Source: Oscillospiraceae bacterium (lineage in GTDB: Bacteria; Bacillota; Clostridia; Oscillospirales; Ruminococcaceae). From it: a stretch of DNA of 64,000 nt. Location of the stretch: contig JAAYCI010000004.1 of the NCBI GenBank assembly GCA_012729855.1, positions 62,001 through 126,000 on the forward strand. The letters run 5' to 3'. The notes under the pieces are model-generated. The model was not told the origin of the DNA. It saw only the letters and a program-made list of their open reading frames with translations, and ran no database searches. A program made the position numbers and the translations under genes. Positions 1 through 8,160 of this stretch are shown in pieces; positions within the stretch are counted from its first letter, which is position 1, and every line of letters begins with the position of its first letter.

Positions 1-1950
1 ACTACCATAATCTATATTGACTATACTGGGATTGCTGGAGCGCGTGTTCCAAAGCTTCACCAAAGCATTGGCGGGTAAAACAGAAACGGTTATCGTCAAT
101 GTATCACCCACACGCATGAGACAATGGGATTGACTGAGCTGCACACCTTCAACCGGCTGGCCAATAGTAACCCGGCAGGATGCCTTGGCTCGCCCCAAGG
201 TATCCTTGGCGGTGATAGTGGCGGTTCCGCTGCTTGCCACAGCGGTAGCCACACCATTTTGGTCAACGGCAATGGTGCCGGGGTCACTGCTTGTCCATTC
301 CAGCGGGTGATGGCTGAAAGCCGTGTTGGAAAAACTGGCTTTGAACTGATGGGATGTGCCGGGAGACAAGACTTTTCTTGCTAAACCAATAGACAAAGTC
401 ACAGAGACTGATTTAACAACATTATCGGCGAACTCATAGTAAAGTTCATTTGCTTCTGTAAAATAGAAAGCATCATAATCTTGAGAGGTCATGGTAGGGT
501 ATTTATCAGGGTCTGGTTGCACAATCACTTCATCAGTAAAAGAAATTGAAGATTCACAATTTATTCTGGCACTTGCCGCCAAAGGCCCAATTAACTGAAT
601 GGGCACCGTACTTCGAGTGTACAAAATATTGTCGCCGGGGGTTTCTCCAATTATAACATTGCCCTGAAGCAAAACGACGGCAGTCGAGTAAACATATATG
701 CCTGTTCCAACACCGCCTGTGCAACCGGCAATGGTTCCGCCGTTCATGGTCAATCGCGGCTTCCCGGTATGCTCGCCAGTGTCTCTATCATATGTTGTCA
801 GGTAAATCCCCGCACCCAGGATAAAGGAACCATCTCCTGTCAATGTACAGTTGCGAATTTCCCCATTATTGATGGTAAGATCGCCCAGATTATAAATGCC
901 TCCGCCAGTTGAAATAGCGCCACAATTGATGATACTGCTCTCGTCTATCAGCATGGTGCCCTTGTTATAGGCCCCGCCGCCGGAACCACTAAAAGAACCA
1001 CTATTGATTTTGCAATTCTCGATGCGGCTGCCACTGTACATGGTTACAGTGCCCAGATTATATATTCCTGCACCGCCGGTAACCCCTGAATAATACTTTA
1101 AATCTTTATTCCTCAGCGTAGCAGCATTCCTCATCACCAGTGTTCCGTCGGCCTCCACCCAGACGATAGAGCCGTGCTCGTTTCCGTCGGCGTCCAGAAT
1201 GATATTGTCCAAAGTGACCGTGCAGCCGCTTACCGCCAACGTATACGCATCTTCACCCGCGCTTTGACGGAGAGTTTGCGTTCCCGATTGAGATTTGAGG
1301 GTGACATTTTTTGTGATCATCACACCACTAAAAGAAATGTTGCTGCCGGGCAAGACCTCAATAGTCCCGCCGTCGTTCACCTTGTCCAGCGCGTCCTCCA
1401 GTGTGTTGGCATGGCTGGCGCCGGGCGCGCCGGCGGCGCCCAGGGTAACGGTATCCACCCCCTGGGTGGCTGCCTGGGGTTCCTCTTCGTCGCTCGCGTC
1501 ATCCGCATCGCCTGGCTCTGCCGTTTCCTCAGGGGCCAGCGAAGCATCGCTGGCGTCAGGCATACTGTCAGAACCGTCGGCGCTGCCATCTGGGGCCACA
1601 CTGCTGTCGGGCAAGCTGGTATCAGACGCACTGGCGCTTTCATCTGGCTCGGGCAGGGCGCTTTGGTCATCGCTTCGGCTGGAATCGGCGCTGCTGCCCT
1701 GCCCGGAATCCTCCGGCGGGGCGAAACTGTCGGGCTGCGAGGCCGGCTGGCTTGTGCTGTCCGGGCCCGCTTCTTCGCCGGCCTGGCTGCCGCCGGCAGA
1801 AGCTTCCTCCAAAGCACCTGAACTGATGGCGGTGCTGCCGGAAATACTGCTGTCTGGCCCCGCTGCCAGTACCGGCGTGGCAAGCAACCCCGTCACAAGC
1901 ACCACAGCCGCCAATACAAAACTCACCCATTTTTTAAAAGCTGCGCGCAT
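1..1950 (-). CDS. Secreted beta-helix / Ig-like surface protein, C-terminus cut off by the window edge
   Basis: The frame is open from ATG at 1950 to base 1, giving 650 codons with no stop, so the 3' end lies outside the window. Residues 1-30 form a signal peptide: a basic start (RAAFKKW), a hydrophobic core, and a likely cut after VLAAG. Residues 31-165 are a low-complexity Ser/Asp/Ala/Pro/Glu spacer. From about 180 to 480 there are repeats with the pattern GG-x-YN-x-G followed by a short beta strand (for example GGAGIYNLGTVTM and GGGIYNLGDLTIN), typical of right-handed parallel beta-helix proteins. From about 520 there are two bacterial Ig-like (BIG2-type) domains; the pattern LEWTSSDPGTIAVDQNGVAT is visible. 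A G-rich ribosome site (GGGGAAGGGG) precedes the start. I infer an extracellular adhesin-like or cell-wall-displayed protein. The ligand is unknown and any wall anchor would be off the window. Confidence 0.8.
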   Translation of the reverse strand, partial: MRAAFKKWVSFVLAAVVLVTGLLATPVLAAGPDSSISGSTAISSGALEEASAGGSQAGEEAGPDSTSQPASQPDSFAPPEDSGQGSSADSSRSDDQSALPEPDESASASDTSLPDSSVAPDGSADGSDSMPDASDASLAPEETAEPGDADDASDEEEPQAATQGVDTVTLGAAGAPGASHANTLEDALDKVNDGGTIEVLPGSNISFSGVMITKNVTLKSQSGTQTLRQSAGEDAYTLAVSGCTVTLDNIILDADGNEHGSIVWVEADGTLVMRNAATLRNKDLKYYSGVTGGAGIYNLGTVTMYSGSRIENCKINSGSFSGSGGGAYNKGTMLIDESSIINCGAISTGGGIYNLGDLTINNGEIRNCTLTGDGSFILGAGIYLTTYDRDTGEHTGKPRLTMNGGTIAGCTGGVGTGIYVYSTAVVLLQGNVIIGETPGDNILYTRSTVPIQLIGPLAASARINCESSISFTDEVIVQPDPDKYPTMTSQDYDAFYFTEANELYYEFADNVVKSVSVTLSIGLARKVLSPGTSHQFKASFSNTAFSHHPLEWTSSDPGTIAVDQNGVATAVASSGTATITAKDTLGRAKASCRVTIGQPVEGVQLSQSHCLMRVGDTLTITVSVLPANALVKLWNTRSSNPSIVNIDYGS

Positions 1951-2097
1951 AAACCCCTTCCCCTTTCACCTGTCAATTCCCGCTTATAAAGCATCTTACA
2001 CTGCCATTGCCCGGCAATAGGCTTCTCTTCCACTATAGTATATATTCGGTTTGACAAACCCATATCATTATGCGCAAATATGCCTGTTTCAGGTTTA

Positions 2098-2125
2098 ATT
2101 ATAGCATTTTAACCCCACCTACCAA
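2098..2125 (-). promoter_or_regulatory. Promoter candidate for the surface-protein gene
   Basis: On the minus strand, TTGGTA (2125-2120) and TATAAT (2103-2098) are 16 bp apart, about 150 bp upstream of the start codon. The -10 box is perfect and the -35 box is fair. Confidence 0.5.
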
Positions 2126-2348
2126 AGACATTTCCACAAACCCAACTCCAATGGTCTGTAATCATTTACAATAGACATACTTGCGCCAAATGGGCGCCAC
2201 TTGCCAAAAAAACCACCCGCGGCGGCATACCCGGTTGTACCGGCGCCGCGGTAAGGGCAGCAGCACAGCCGCATGCTACACCGGCTACATACCCCGCAAT
2301 GTGCACAGCGGGCCTATCTGCAAGCCAACAAATTCTTCCCCCCAGCAA

Positions 2349-2377
2349 TTGGATTCGCACACAGGCTGTGCTATACT
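2349..2377 (+). promoter_or_regulatory. Promoter candidate for the M23-family gene
   Basis: TTGGAT (2349-2354) and TATACT (2372-2377) are 17 bp apart. They lie 35 bp upstream of the GTG start that has a GGAGG ribosome site. Confidence 0.5.
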
Positions 2378-2412
2378 GGTTCATGATAAAATTCTGCGCG
2401 GGAGGATTTGGC

Positions 2413-3690
2413 GTGAAGCAATTTGTAACCTTGCTGGTAACCCTGCTGGTGGCGGTGCCCATGGCGCTGGGCCTGCTGGCGGGCTTTGCCTACCACAGCA
2501 CCGGCGACGACGTGGTGCCCCGCCCTACCGTAACCGCCATGGAAACCCGCCTCACCTTACGCGACTACACCTGGAACGAACCGGTGATGGCCGGCCTGGT
2601 GCGGCGCGATTTTGCAGCCACCAGCACCGAAGATTTCCAGGACCTGGGCACCTTTACCGAGCCGGGCATTAGCCTTGCCTGCCCCGAGGGCTACACCAGC
2701 GCCGCCACCATCCTGTATGGCGATGAGGCGGTGTGGCAGGGCGCCGCCGAGGACATTGCCGGGGCCGTGCTGCTGGACGACGGCGAATACCGCCTGGAGG
2801 TGGTGTGCGCCCGCACTGAAAACAGCGGCCGCGCCACCGGAGAACTGCACTACGCCGCGGTGTTTACCATGGCCATAGAGCCCTACGTGGAAGTGAACAC
2901 CAATCGCGTACAGCAGGGCGACGTGCTGGCCATTCAGGTGCAAAACCTGGCGGGCGACATGATGCCCACCGCTGCCAGCAGCCTGGGCACGCCGCTTTTC
3001 ACCCCGGCGGGCAGCGGCAAAGCCGTGGCCTACCTGGCCGTGGGGTACGACTGCGAGCCCGGCCACTACACCGTGGAGGTAACCTGCGGCAGCAACCAGT
3101 GGGAGCTGCCCCTGCAGGTAACCCCGGCGCTTTACGCCTACCTCACCGAAGGGGTGGACATTCCCCGCGCACCCGGGGGCGAGGCCACGGACGAAGCCGC
3201 CATGGCCGAATACAACGAGACCATTCCCCCGCTGTACGAAGAGAGCGAAGCCGTTCGCCACTGGACGGGTCAGTTTATAATGCCGGTAGAGGACGGCACG
3301 GTGACCGCCGGCTACGGCGCGCGCATTTATGCCAGCGAAGACACCCGTGACTTCACCCGCCACGACGGCGTGGATATCGCTGCCGCCGACGGCGTGGCCG
3401 TAAGCGCGCCCGCCACCGGCCAGGTGATTTTTGCGGGCGAGCTGGCCCACACCGGCAACACCATCATCATCGACCACGGCGGCGGCGTAAAGAGCTACCT
3501 CTACCACCTGAAATTCCTGAACGTGCGCACCGGCGACAACACCTTTGTGGGCAACTTCATTGCGCTGGCCGGCAGCACCGGCAATGCGCCCCAGCCGGGC
3601 CTGCACTACGAGGTACGCATTGGCGAGGCGCCCATCAACCCCGAGCTGCTTTTTAACGGCTCCAGCGGGCTGTATGTTTTCAGCTACTGA
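2413..3690 (+). CDS. Membrane-anchored M23 (LytM-like) family protein, probably catalytically degenerate
   Basis: 425 residues. GTG 2413 is chosen because GGAGG sits 7 bp upstream; the frame is open further upstream but has no ribosome site there. Residues 2-25 are a hydrophobic signal anchor. Residues 30-280 are an extracytoplasmic region I do not recognise. Residues 290-425 are an M23 fold with zinc ligands H317 and D321 (HDGVD), H365 (YHL) and H398 (GLHYE). In LytM-type peptidases the HxH motif supplies a catalytic His two residues before the last zinc ligand. Here that position is Gly396. The protein may therefore bind or scaffold peptidoglycan, or partner another protein, rather than cut cross-links, as known for degenerate members such as SpoIIQ. 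It is followed by its own terminator. Confidence 0.85.
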   Translation: MKQFVTLLVTLLVAVPMALGLLAGFAYHSTGDDVVPRPTVTAMETRLTLRDYTWNEPVMAGLVRRDFAATSTEDFQDLGTFTEPGISLACPEGYTSAATILYGDEAVWQGAAEDIAGAVLLDDGEYRLEVVCARTENSGRATGELHYAAVFTMAIEPYVEVNTNRVQQGDVLAIQVQNLAGDMMPTAASSLGTPLFTPAGSGKAVAYLAVGYDCEPGHYTVEVTCGSNQWELPLQVTPALYAYLTEGVDIPRAPGGEATDEAAMAEYNETIPPLYEESEAVRHWTGQFIMPVEDGTVTAGYGARIYASEDTRDFTRHDGVDIAAADGVAVSAPATGQVIFAGELAHTGNTIIIDHGGGVKSYLYHLKFLNVRTGDNTFVGNFIALAGSTGNAPQPGLHYEVRIGEAPINPELLFNGSSGLYVFSY

Positions 3691-3703
3691 TACGTCAAAG
3701 CAA

Positions 3704-3742
3704 ACGGGGCCTGCCGGAAGCATAACGGCGGCCCCGTTTTTT
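3704..3742 (+). terminator. Rho-independent terminator of the M23 gene
   Basis: The 8-bp stem ACGGGGCC / GGCCCCGT is followed by TTTTTT. Confidence 0.75.
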
Positions 3743-3823
3743 ACGCCTGCTCCCGCAGGTGGTGTTTTGCCGGGCAATAAAATTACAGGGATTTTCGGCC
3801 GCCTACTGTTTACCATAAATTCA

Positions 3824-3852
3824 TTGGAGAAAAGCGCGTAAAGAGATACACT
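3824..3852 (+). promoter_or_regulatory. Promoter candidate
   Basis: TTGGAG and TACACT are 17 bp apart, 85 bp upstream of the orphan gene that starts at 3938. Confidence 0.4.
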
Positions 3853-3937
3853 ATAGATAAACCAAAGCGGCAGCCGGCACCCCAGTGCCAAAAGCCCTCG
3901 GCGGCCAGGTGCAAACCTGTTGAGAGAAGGAGAAAAC

Positions 3938-4378
3938 ATGACTTACCAGCTACTGATCATCAGCCGTATTGAAACAGACACCAGGGACCAATTGGTTGCC
4001 CTCACCTTTTACCCGGCCAACACCGCCTGCATCAGGCCCCGCGCGTACGAGAGCCTCATCGCGTCCTTTGTGCAGCACTTCACCCCCGGTATTGGCCTGG
4101 CCGGTATGATATCGCAAAAAGGCAAGCCACGCCTGAAGGTGCTGATGCGGCAGCCAAACTTTTCCGATGACGAGCGCCGCAGCCTGGGCACCATGTACTA
4201 CAGCCTGCTTTTTTGCCACAAGCCCGGCGACGACAACAAAAAGGGCGCCGCCGACGCCCTTTACTACACCCTGTGTGATTTGTACAAGGCCGATGCCTCC
4301 AACGAGGACAGTTGGGCAGAAGCCTGCACCGCGGCCGTGGCCAGCATACAGCGGCTGGCGGCGCAGCATGTTGTGTAG
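3938..4378 (+). CDS. Uncharacterised 146-residue protein
   Basis: I do not recognise this family. ATG 3938 has a good ribosome site (AGAAGGAG) 5 bp upstream. The product is soluble, with no signal peptide or membrane segment. It has a mixed alpha/beta N-terminal part (YQLLIISRIETDTRDQLVAL) and a helical C-terminus (residues 105-145). Two cysteines (in NTACIRP and LLFCHKP) are not arranged as a metal site. Its own promoter candidate and the terminator at 4411 make it a single-gene unit. Codon use matches its neighbours, so it looks like a real, resident gene. Confidence 0.7.
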   Translation: MTYQLLIISRIETDTRDQLVALTFYPANTACIRPRAYESLIASFVQHFTPGIGLAGMISQKGKPRLKVLMRQPNFSDDERRSLGTMYYSLLFCHKPGDDNKKGAADALYYTLCDLYKADASNEDSWAEACTAAVASIQRLAAQHVV

Positions 4379-4410
4379 CTTGATTGTCTTTTAATCATGC
4401 CTGAATATTT

Positions 4411-4438
4411 AAAAGCCCCCGATGCTTCGGGGGCTTTT
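4411..4438 (+). terminator. Bidirectional terminator
   Basis: AAAAGCCCCCGA and TCGGGGGCTTTT form a strong stem with A and T tracts on both flanks. It lies between convergent genes, so it can serve both the orphan (+) and the acyl-CoA dehydrogenase-like gene (-). Confidence 0.85.
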
Positions 4439-4503
4439 GTGATGCCGCATAAATACGGAATAATACTTGAATAATCAGGCGGAAATCAGCTTGATGCGCT
4501 TAT

Positions 4504-6249
4504 TCAGTCCACGCCGATGACGGAATCGGGCATCACGTAGGCGCCGTCCAGCACTTCCACATATTCCTGCCAGAACTTGAAGTCCTTGTCCTTGTCAATC
4601 TTCGGGTAGGTGAGCGCGATCTCCTGCAGGTACTGGCTTTGGGTGGCGCTGTTTTCCTGGGTGCTCAGCTGGGTAAGGGCAAACTTGCCGGTGTCCTTGA
4701 TGAACAGCGCGAAGATCTGGTCGATGAGCTCGTCCTCCACGTCCTGCAGCTTGGCGCCCTCCAGCACCAGCTGGGCGTACACGATCATCGTGAATATCTC
4801 GGCGTAGTTCAGCATGTAGTCCATATTCTTCACAAGCTTTTCGTCCGGCGGGTCTTTTTCCAGCAGCGCGCGGAAAGCGTCGACCTGCTTCATGAAGATC
4901 TTGACGTTGGGCAGCTCCACGCCCGCGTAGGCCTTGCGGTAGTCGGGGAAGCGCACCTTGCCCAGGCCGCCGATGGTCTGCTTGAAGATGTTGGCGTCTT
5001 CCTTTTCTTCACTCACAATACCGATCTCGGGGTAGGTGTCCACCGGGTTGAAGAAGTAGTTGTGCATGAACTTGGTAACCAGCGCCAGGTTCACGTGGGC
5101 GGTGCCCTCCAGGCGGTAGGCGTAGCTCACGGCGCCCTTGGCGTCCGAGATGAAGGTATCGTTCTCGTAGCCCTTGGCACACACCACGTCCATCAGCAGC
5201 TGCATGATGACGCCGGCCTGGGTGCACACCTTCATCTTCTGGATGGGGTTGAAGATCAGGTAGCGGCGGTCGTCCTCGCTCATCATGCGGAAATAGTCGC
5301 GGCTGCGCAGCGCGTACAGCTTCATCGCGTTGGCGCGCACAAAAGCCTCCGACAAAAACGCCCGGATATGCGGGAAATTGGTGACCTTTTTATCGTAGAT
5401 GACCCGGCGGTTGGAATGGGTGACGGCCTCGTACAGCGCGTGGGACACAATGCCGCAGGAGGAGAAGCCCAGCTGGAACTTGCCGATGTTGACGCTGGAC
5501 AGCCCGTCGGCAAAGGCCTCGTCGCCCTGCTTGAGGATATCCTTGTCGGTGAGGGGGTATTCGATCATCTCATACTCGCCCACGCGCGCCACGCCCAGTT
5601 CTTCGCACACGATGTCTTTCACATAATCATAGTTGCGGTGGCGGCTGTCCACCACCCAGAAGGCGTACTCGCCGGTGTCGGCGTTCTTGCCCATGGTGGA
5701 AACCTTGGAGGCAATTTGCGCGTTGCCGATGTAGTACTTGTTGCCGTTGGCCAGGTACTGGCCGTCGCCCACTTTGCGGAAGCTGGCTTCGTTGCTGTAC
5801 AGGTCGGCGCCATGCTCTTTTTCCGACATGCCGAAAGCAAAAAGCCGGCCGTCCTTCAGCTGCTGCGCCAGTTCTTTTTTCTGCACCTCGTTGTCGCTCA
5901 TCCATATGGGCCCCACGCCCAGAATGGACACCTGCAGCGGGTACTGGTAGCCAAAACCGTAAAAACCCAGCACCTCACTCATGGGGCACAGGCGATACAG
6001 GTCAAACCGGGCGTCGGGGTCGTCGCCATAGCCTTTGGCTGTTAGCGCCGTGGCAAAAATACCCTTTTCCTTCTGGTATTTCATCCAGTCGTCCTGCCAC
6101 ACTTTCAGGCTGTTGTCCTCACGGATAGCCCGAAGGCCCTTGTGCTCAAAAAAGGCGATGGTGTCCAGCATCATCTGCCGGCTTTTTGCGTCGTACTCGG
6201 CGCCGTTGAACTGTTGGGGATTGAACAGGACAGATTTCTTCTTTGCCAC
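4504..6249 (-). CDS. Acyl-CoA dehydrogenase family flavoprotein
   Basis: 581 residues from GTG 6249. GTG is preferred because AAGGAGG lies 8 bp before it, whereas the in-frame ATG at 6255 is only 2 bp from that site. The family oxidises or reduces the alpha-beta bond of acyl-CoA with FAD. Visible family features are the mid-domain stretch FGMSEKEHGADLYSNEASF followed by the substrate/flavin strand NKYYIGNAQIASKV, the helical C-terminal domain with FQLGFSSCGIVSHALYEAV, and a long C-terminal extension beyond the usual roughly 380 residues. It is a large variant like FadE or acyl-CoA-oxidase types. No electron-transfer flavoprotein or CoA-ligase gene lies nearby, so the substrate cannot be inferred. 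A 185-nt structured leader and a palindromic promoter suggest real regulation. Confidence 0.85.
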   Translation of the reverse strand: MAKKKSVLFNPQQFNGAEYDAKSRQMMLDTIAFFEHKGLRAIREDNSLKVWQDDWMKYQKEKGIFATALTAKGYGDDPDARFDLYRLCPMSEVLGFYGFGYQYPLQVSILGVGPIWMSDNEVQKKELAQQLKDGRLFAFGMSEKEHGADLYSNEASFRKVGDGQYLANGNKYYIGNAQIASKVSTMGKNADTGEYAFWVVDSRHRNYDYVKDIVCEELGVARVGEYEMIEYPLTDKDILKQGDEAFADGLSSVNIGKFQLGFSSCGIVSHALYEAVTHSNRRVIYDKKVTNFPHIRAFLSEAFVRANAMKLYALRSRDYFRMMSEDDRRYLIFNPIQKMKVCTQAGVIMQLLMDVVCAKGYENDTFISDAKGAVSYAYRLEGTAHVNLALVTKFMHNYFFNPVDTYPEIGIVSEEKEDANIFKQTIGGLGKVRFPDYRKAYAGVELPNVKIFMKQVDAFRALLEKDPPDEKLVKNMDYMLNYAEIFTMIVYAQLVLEGAKLQDVEDELIDQIFALFIKDTGKFALTQLSTQENSATQSQYLQEIALTYPKIDKDKDFKFWQEYVEVLDGAYVMPDSVIGVD

Positions 6250-6435
6250 GGTCATTTCCTCCTTAACGCATACCGGTTTGGCGCATGCATTTTCAATTGG
6301 TTGGGTAATTTACTACTCAATTTGGCTTGCGAAACAAACAAATTTACCCACGCGCCGCGGCCTCTGAAGCGTAGAGCGAAGAAAGAAGCGGCGTAAGAGG
6401 CATAAATGCCTCTGTACAGCGTGGGTTGGTATATC
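6250..6435 (-). promoter_or_regulatory. Structured 5' leader with competing hairpins upstream of the acyl-CoA dehydrogenase-like gene
   Basis: Read on the minus strand, ACCCACGC (6426-6419) can pair with GCGTGGGT (6353-6346), enclosing the hairpin GAGGCATTTATGCCTC. The 3' half of the closing stem overlaps GGGTAA (6349-6344), which can instead pair with TTACCC (6309-6304), with ATTTG/CAAAT nested inside. GCCTCT of the first hairpin can also pair with AGAGGC further downstream. The arrangement resembles a cis-acting RNA switch or attenuator. It matches no riboswitch class that I recognise. Confidence 0.4.
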
Positions 6436-6441
6436 AATTAA

Positions 6442-6470
6442 ACGGTACTTGACCCATGGCGAAATGTCAA
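6442..6470 (-). promoter_or_regulatory. Promoter with overlapping palindrome for the acyl-CoA dehydrogenase-like gene
   Basis: On the minus strand, a perfect TTGACA (6470-6465) and TACCGT (6447-6442) are 17 bp apart. The inverted repeat CTTGAC / GTCAAG (6448-6453 with 6466-6471) spans both boxes. It could be a repressor operator. Confidence 0.5.
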
Positions 6471-6580
6471 GACCCCAAAATACATGAATGGGGGCCAAAA
6501 AGGCGGAAAAACGCCCCATAAATGCTTGGCTGTCCGGCAAATTGTAGCAAAAAGTGCTGGATATTTTGTAGAGAATACTA

Positions 6581-6609
6581 TTCAATTTGTTAAATATTTA
6601 TGCTACAAT
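6581..6609 (+). promoter_or_regulatory. Promoter for phoH and the downstream ribosome-biogenesis genes
   Basis: TTCAAT (6581-6586) and TACAAT (6604-6609) are 17 bp apart, with an extended -10 TGC just before TACAAT. Transcription would begin near 6615, inside the nominal 5' end of the open frame. This matters for choosing the phoH start. Confidence 0.6.
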
Positions 6610-6670
6610 ACCGATAAAGCCGCATGAATTCTATGCGGTTTCCATAAAAAGCAAAGAGCGGGGTGGCACA

Positions 6671-7642
6671 ATAGAGCGGCAAATAGAATTTGACGATATG
6701 GAAGTAGCGCTTGCCGTATTTGGCAAGCAGGACGAAAACGCGCGGCTGCTGGAAAAAGAGTTTGGCATCGCCATGATCTTCCGCGGGGCGGAAATTAAAC
6801 TGATGGGCGAAGAAGATGCCGTGGCCCAGGCCGAAAAGGCCATAGGCGCCATGGTGCGTATCCATCAAAGCGGCCTGCCGCTGGACGAACAGGCCGTGCG
6901 CTACTGCATCATGCTTACCCGCGAGGGCGAAGCGGACAAAGTGGCCGACCTGACCGGTGATTTCCTGCTGATAAGCGACAAGGGCCGCCTAATACGCCCC
7001 AAAACACTGGGGCAGAAGGCGTACATCAACGCCATTGTCAAGCACCCCATCACGCTGGGGGTGGGCCCGGCCGGCACCGGCAAAACCTACCTGGCGGTGG
7101 CCATGGCCGTGAAGGCCTACAAGGCCCACGATGTCACCCGCATCATCCTGACCCGCCCGGCCGTGGAGGCCGGCGAAAAGCTGGGTTTTTTGCCGGGCGA
7201 TATGCAAAACAAGGTGGACCCCTACCTGCGCCCGCTGTACGACGCGCTGTACGACATGCTGGGCACCGAGAGCACCATGCGCCTGATGGAGAAGCAAATC
7301 ATCGAGGTGGCGCCGCTGGCCTACATGCGCGGCCGCACGCTGGACGACGCTTTCATTATACTGGACGAAGCCCAGAACACCAGCCGGGAGCAGATGAAGA
7401 TGTTCCTTACCCGCATGGGCGTGGGCAGCAAGGTGGTGGTTACCGGCGACGTGACCCAGATAGACCTGCCCGACAAGACCCGCAGCGGCCTGGTGGACGC
7501 GCTGGTGGTGCTGAAAAGCGTGGAGGGCGTGGCCAGGGTGCAGTTTACCGAAAAAGATGTGGTGCGGCACCGGCTGGTGCAGGAAATTATAAAAGCGTAC
7601 GACAGGGCCGCCGCCAAAAGCCGGCCACAAAATAGAAAATAG
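6671..7642 (+). CDS. phoH: PhoH-family P-loop ATPase (PhoH/YbeZ)
   Basis: 323 residues if it starts at 6671. The P-loop GPAGTGKTYLA and the Walker B region FIILDEAQNTSREQMKMF are both clear, as is the RPAVEAGEKLGFLPGD block typical of PhoH. PhoH/YbeZ is an ATPase or helicase-like partner of YbeY in 16S rRNA 3'-end processing and RNA quality control, and ybeY follows 11 bp later. The frame is open back to a TTG at 6587, but that TTG lies inside the promoter. Downstream starts are ATA 6671, with GGGGTGG just upstream, and ATG 6698, with no ribosome site. ATA would keep the conserved IEF segment. The exact start is therefore uncertain. Confidence 0.9.
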   Translation: MERQIEFDDMEVALAVFGKQDENARLLEKEFGIAMIFRGAEIKLMGEEDAVAQAEKAIGAMVRIHQSGLPLDEQAVRYCIMLTREGEADKVADLTGDFLLISDKGRLIRPKTLGQKAYINAIVKHPITLGVGPAGTGKTYLAVAMAVKAYKAHDVTRIILTRPAVEAGEKLGFLPGDMQNKVDPYLRPLYDALYDMLGTESTMRLMEKQIIEVAPLAYMRGRTLDDAFIILDEAQNTSREQMKMFLTRMGVGSKVVVTGDVTQIDLPDKTRSGLVDALVVLKSVEGVARVQFTEKDVVRHRLVQEIIKAYDRAAAKSRPQNRK

Positions 7643-7653
7643 GCGGGGAAACA

Positions 7654-8160
7654 ATGGCACACAAAGTTTATATCACCAACCAGCAGAAAACCGTCAAGGT
7701 GCCGTCCGGGCTGCGCATCCTGATACGGCGCTCCTGCAACGCCGTGCTGGAGCTGGAGCATTTCGGCCAGCCAGCCGAGGTTAGCGTCACGTTTGTGGAC
7801 AATGCCGAGATTGAAAGGTTGAACACCCAGTACCGCAGCCACCCCAACCCCACCGATGTACTGAGCTTCCCCCTGGGGCAGGATGGCCAGTACGACAAAA
7901 ACCCCGAGACCGGGGCGGTGATGCTGGGCGACATCGTCATCTCCATGGAAAAAGCGGTGGAGCAGGCGGCCATTTACGGCCACACCCTGCAGCGGGAGGT
8001 GGCGTTCCTCACCGTGCACGCCATGTACCACCTGCTGGGGTACGACCACGAGGCCGGCGGTATTGAGGCCGTGCACATGCGCGAAAAAGAGGAGACCACC
8101 CTCACCAAGCTGGGCCTGCCGCGCACGGTGTCTTACACCCGCCCCGGCGAGGAGCCTTGA
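7654..8160 (+). CDS. ybeY: Endoribonuclease / rRNA maturation factor YbeY
   Basis: 168 residues. The zinc motif H-x3-H-x5-H is visible as VHAMYHLLGYDH, preceded by the family strand VTFVDNAEIERLNTQYR and the PTDVLSFPL block. YbeY is a single-strand-specific metallo-RNase needed for 16S rRNA maturation and late 70S quality control. It sits 11 bp after phoH, its usual partner, and its stop codon shares bases with the start of dgkA (TGATG), indicating translational coupling. GGCGGGGAAAC provides the ribosome site. Confidence 0.95.
   Translation: MAHKVYITNQQKTVKVPSGLRILIRRSCNAVLELEHFGQPAEVSVTFVDNAEIERLNTQYRSHPNPTDVLSFPLGQDGQYDKNPETGAVMLGDIVISMEKAVEQAAIYGHTLQREVAFLTVHAMYHLLGYDHEAGGIEAVHMREKEETTLTKLGLPRTVSYTRPGEEP

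Larger units (their letters stand above)
1951..2412. other. Divergent intergenic region, 462 bp
   Basis: This region separates the leftward surface-protein gene from the rightward M23 gene. It holds one promoter-like pair for each direction, annotated separately. I see no credible coding frame. The short frames here lack ribosome sites and have shadow-like compositions. Confidence 0.6.

Noticed and set aside
2557-3939. A 460-codon open frame opposite the M23 gene
   Set aside because: It is a shadow of the real gene on the other strand. It has no family pattern, no ribosome site, and the plus strand has clear M23 motifs.
4639-6045. A 468-codon frame opposite the acyl-CoA dehydrogenase-like gene
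   Set aside because: It is rich in His, Val and Leu in a pattern typical of antisense frames. No start signal or motif is present.
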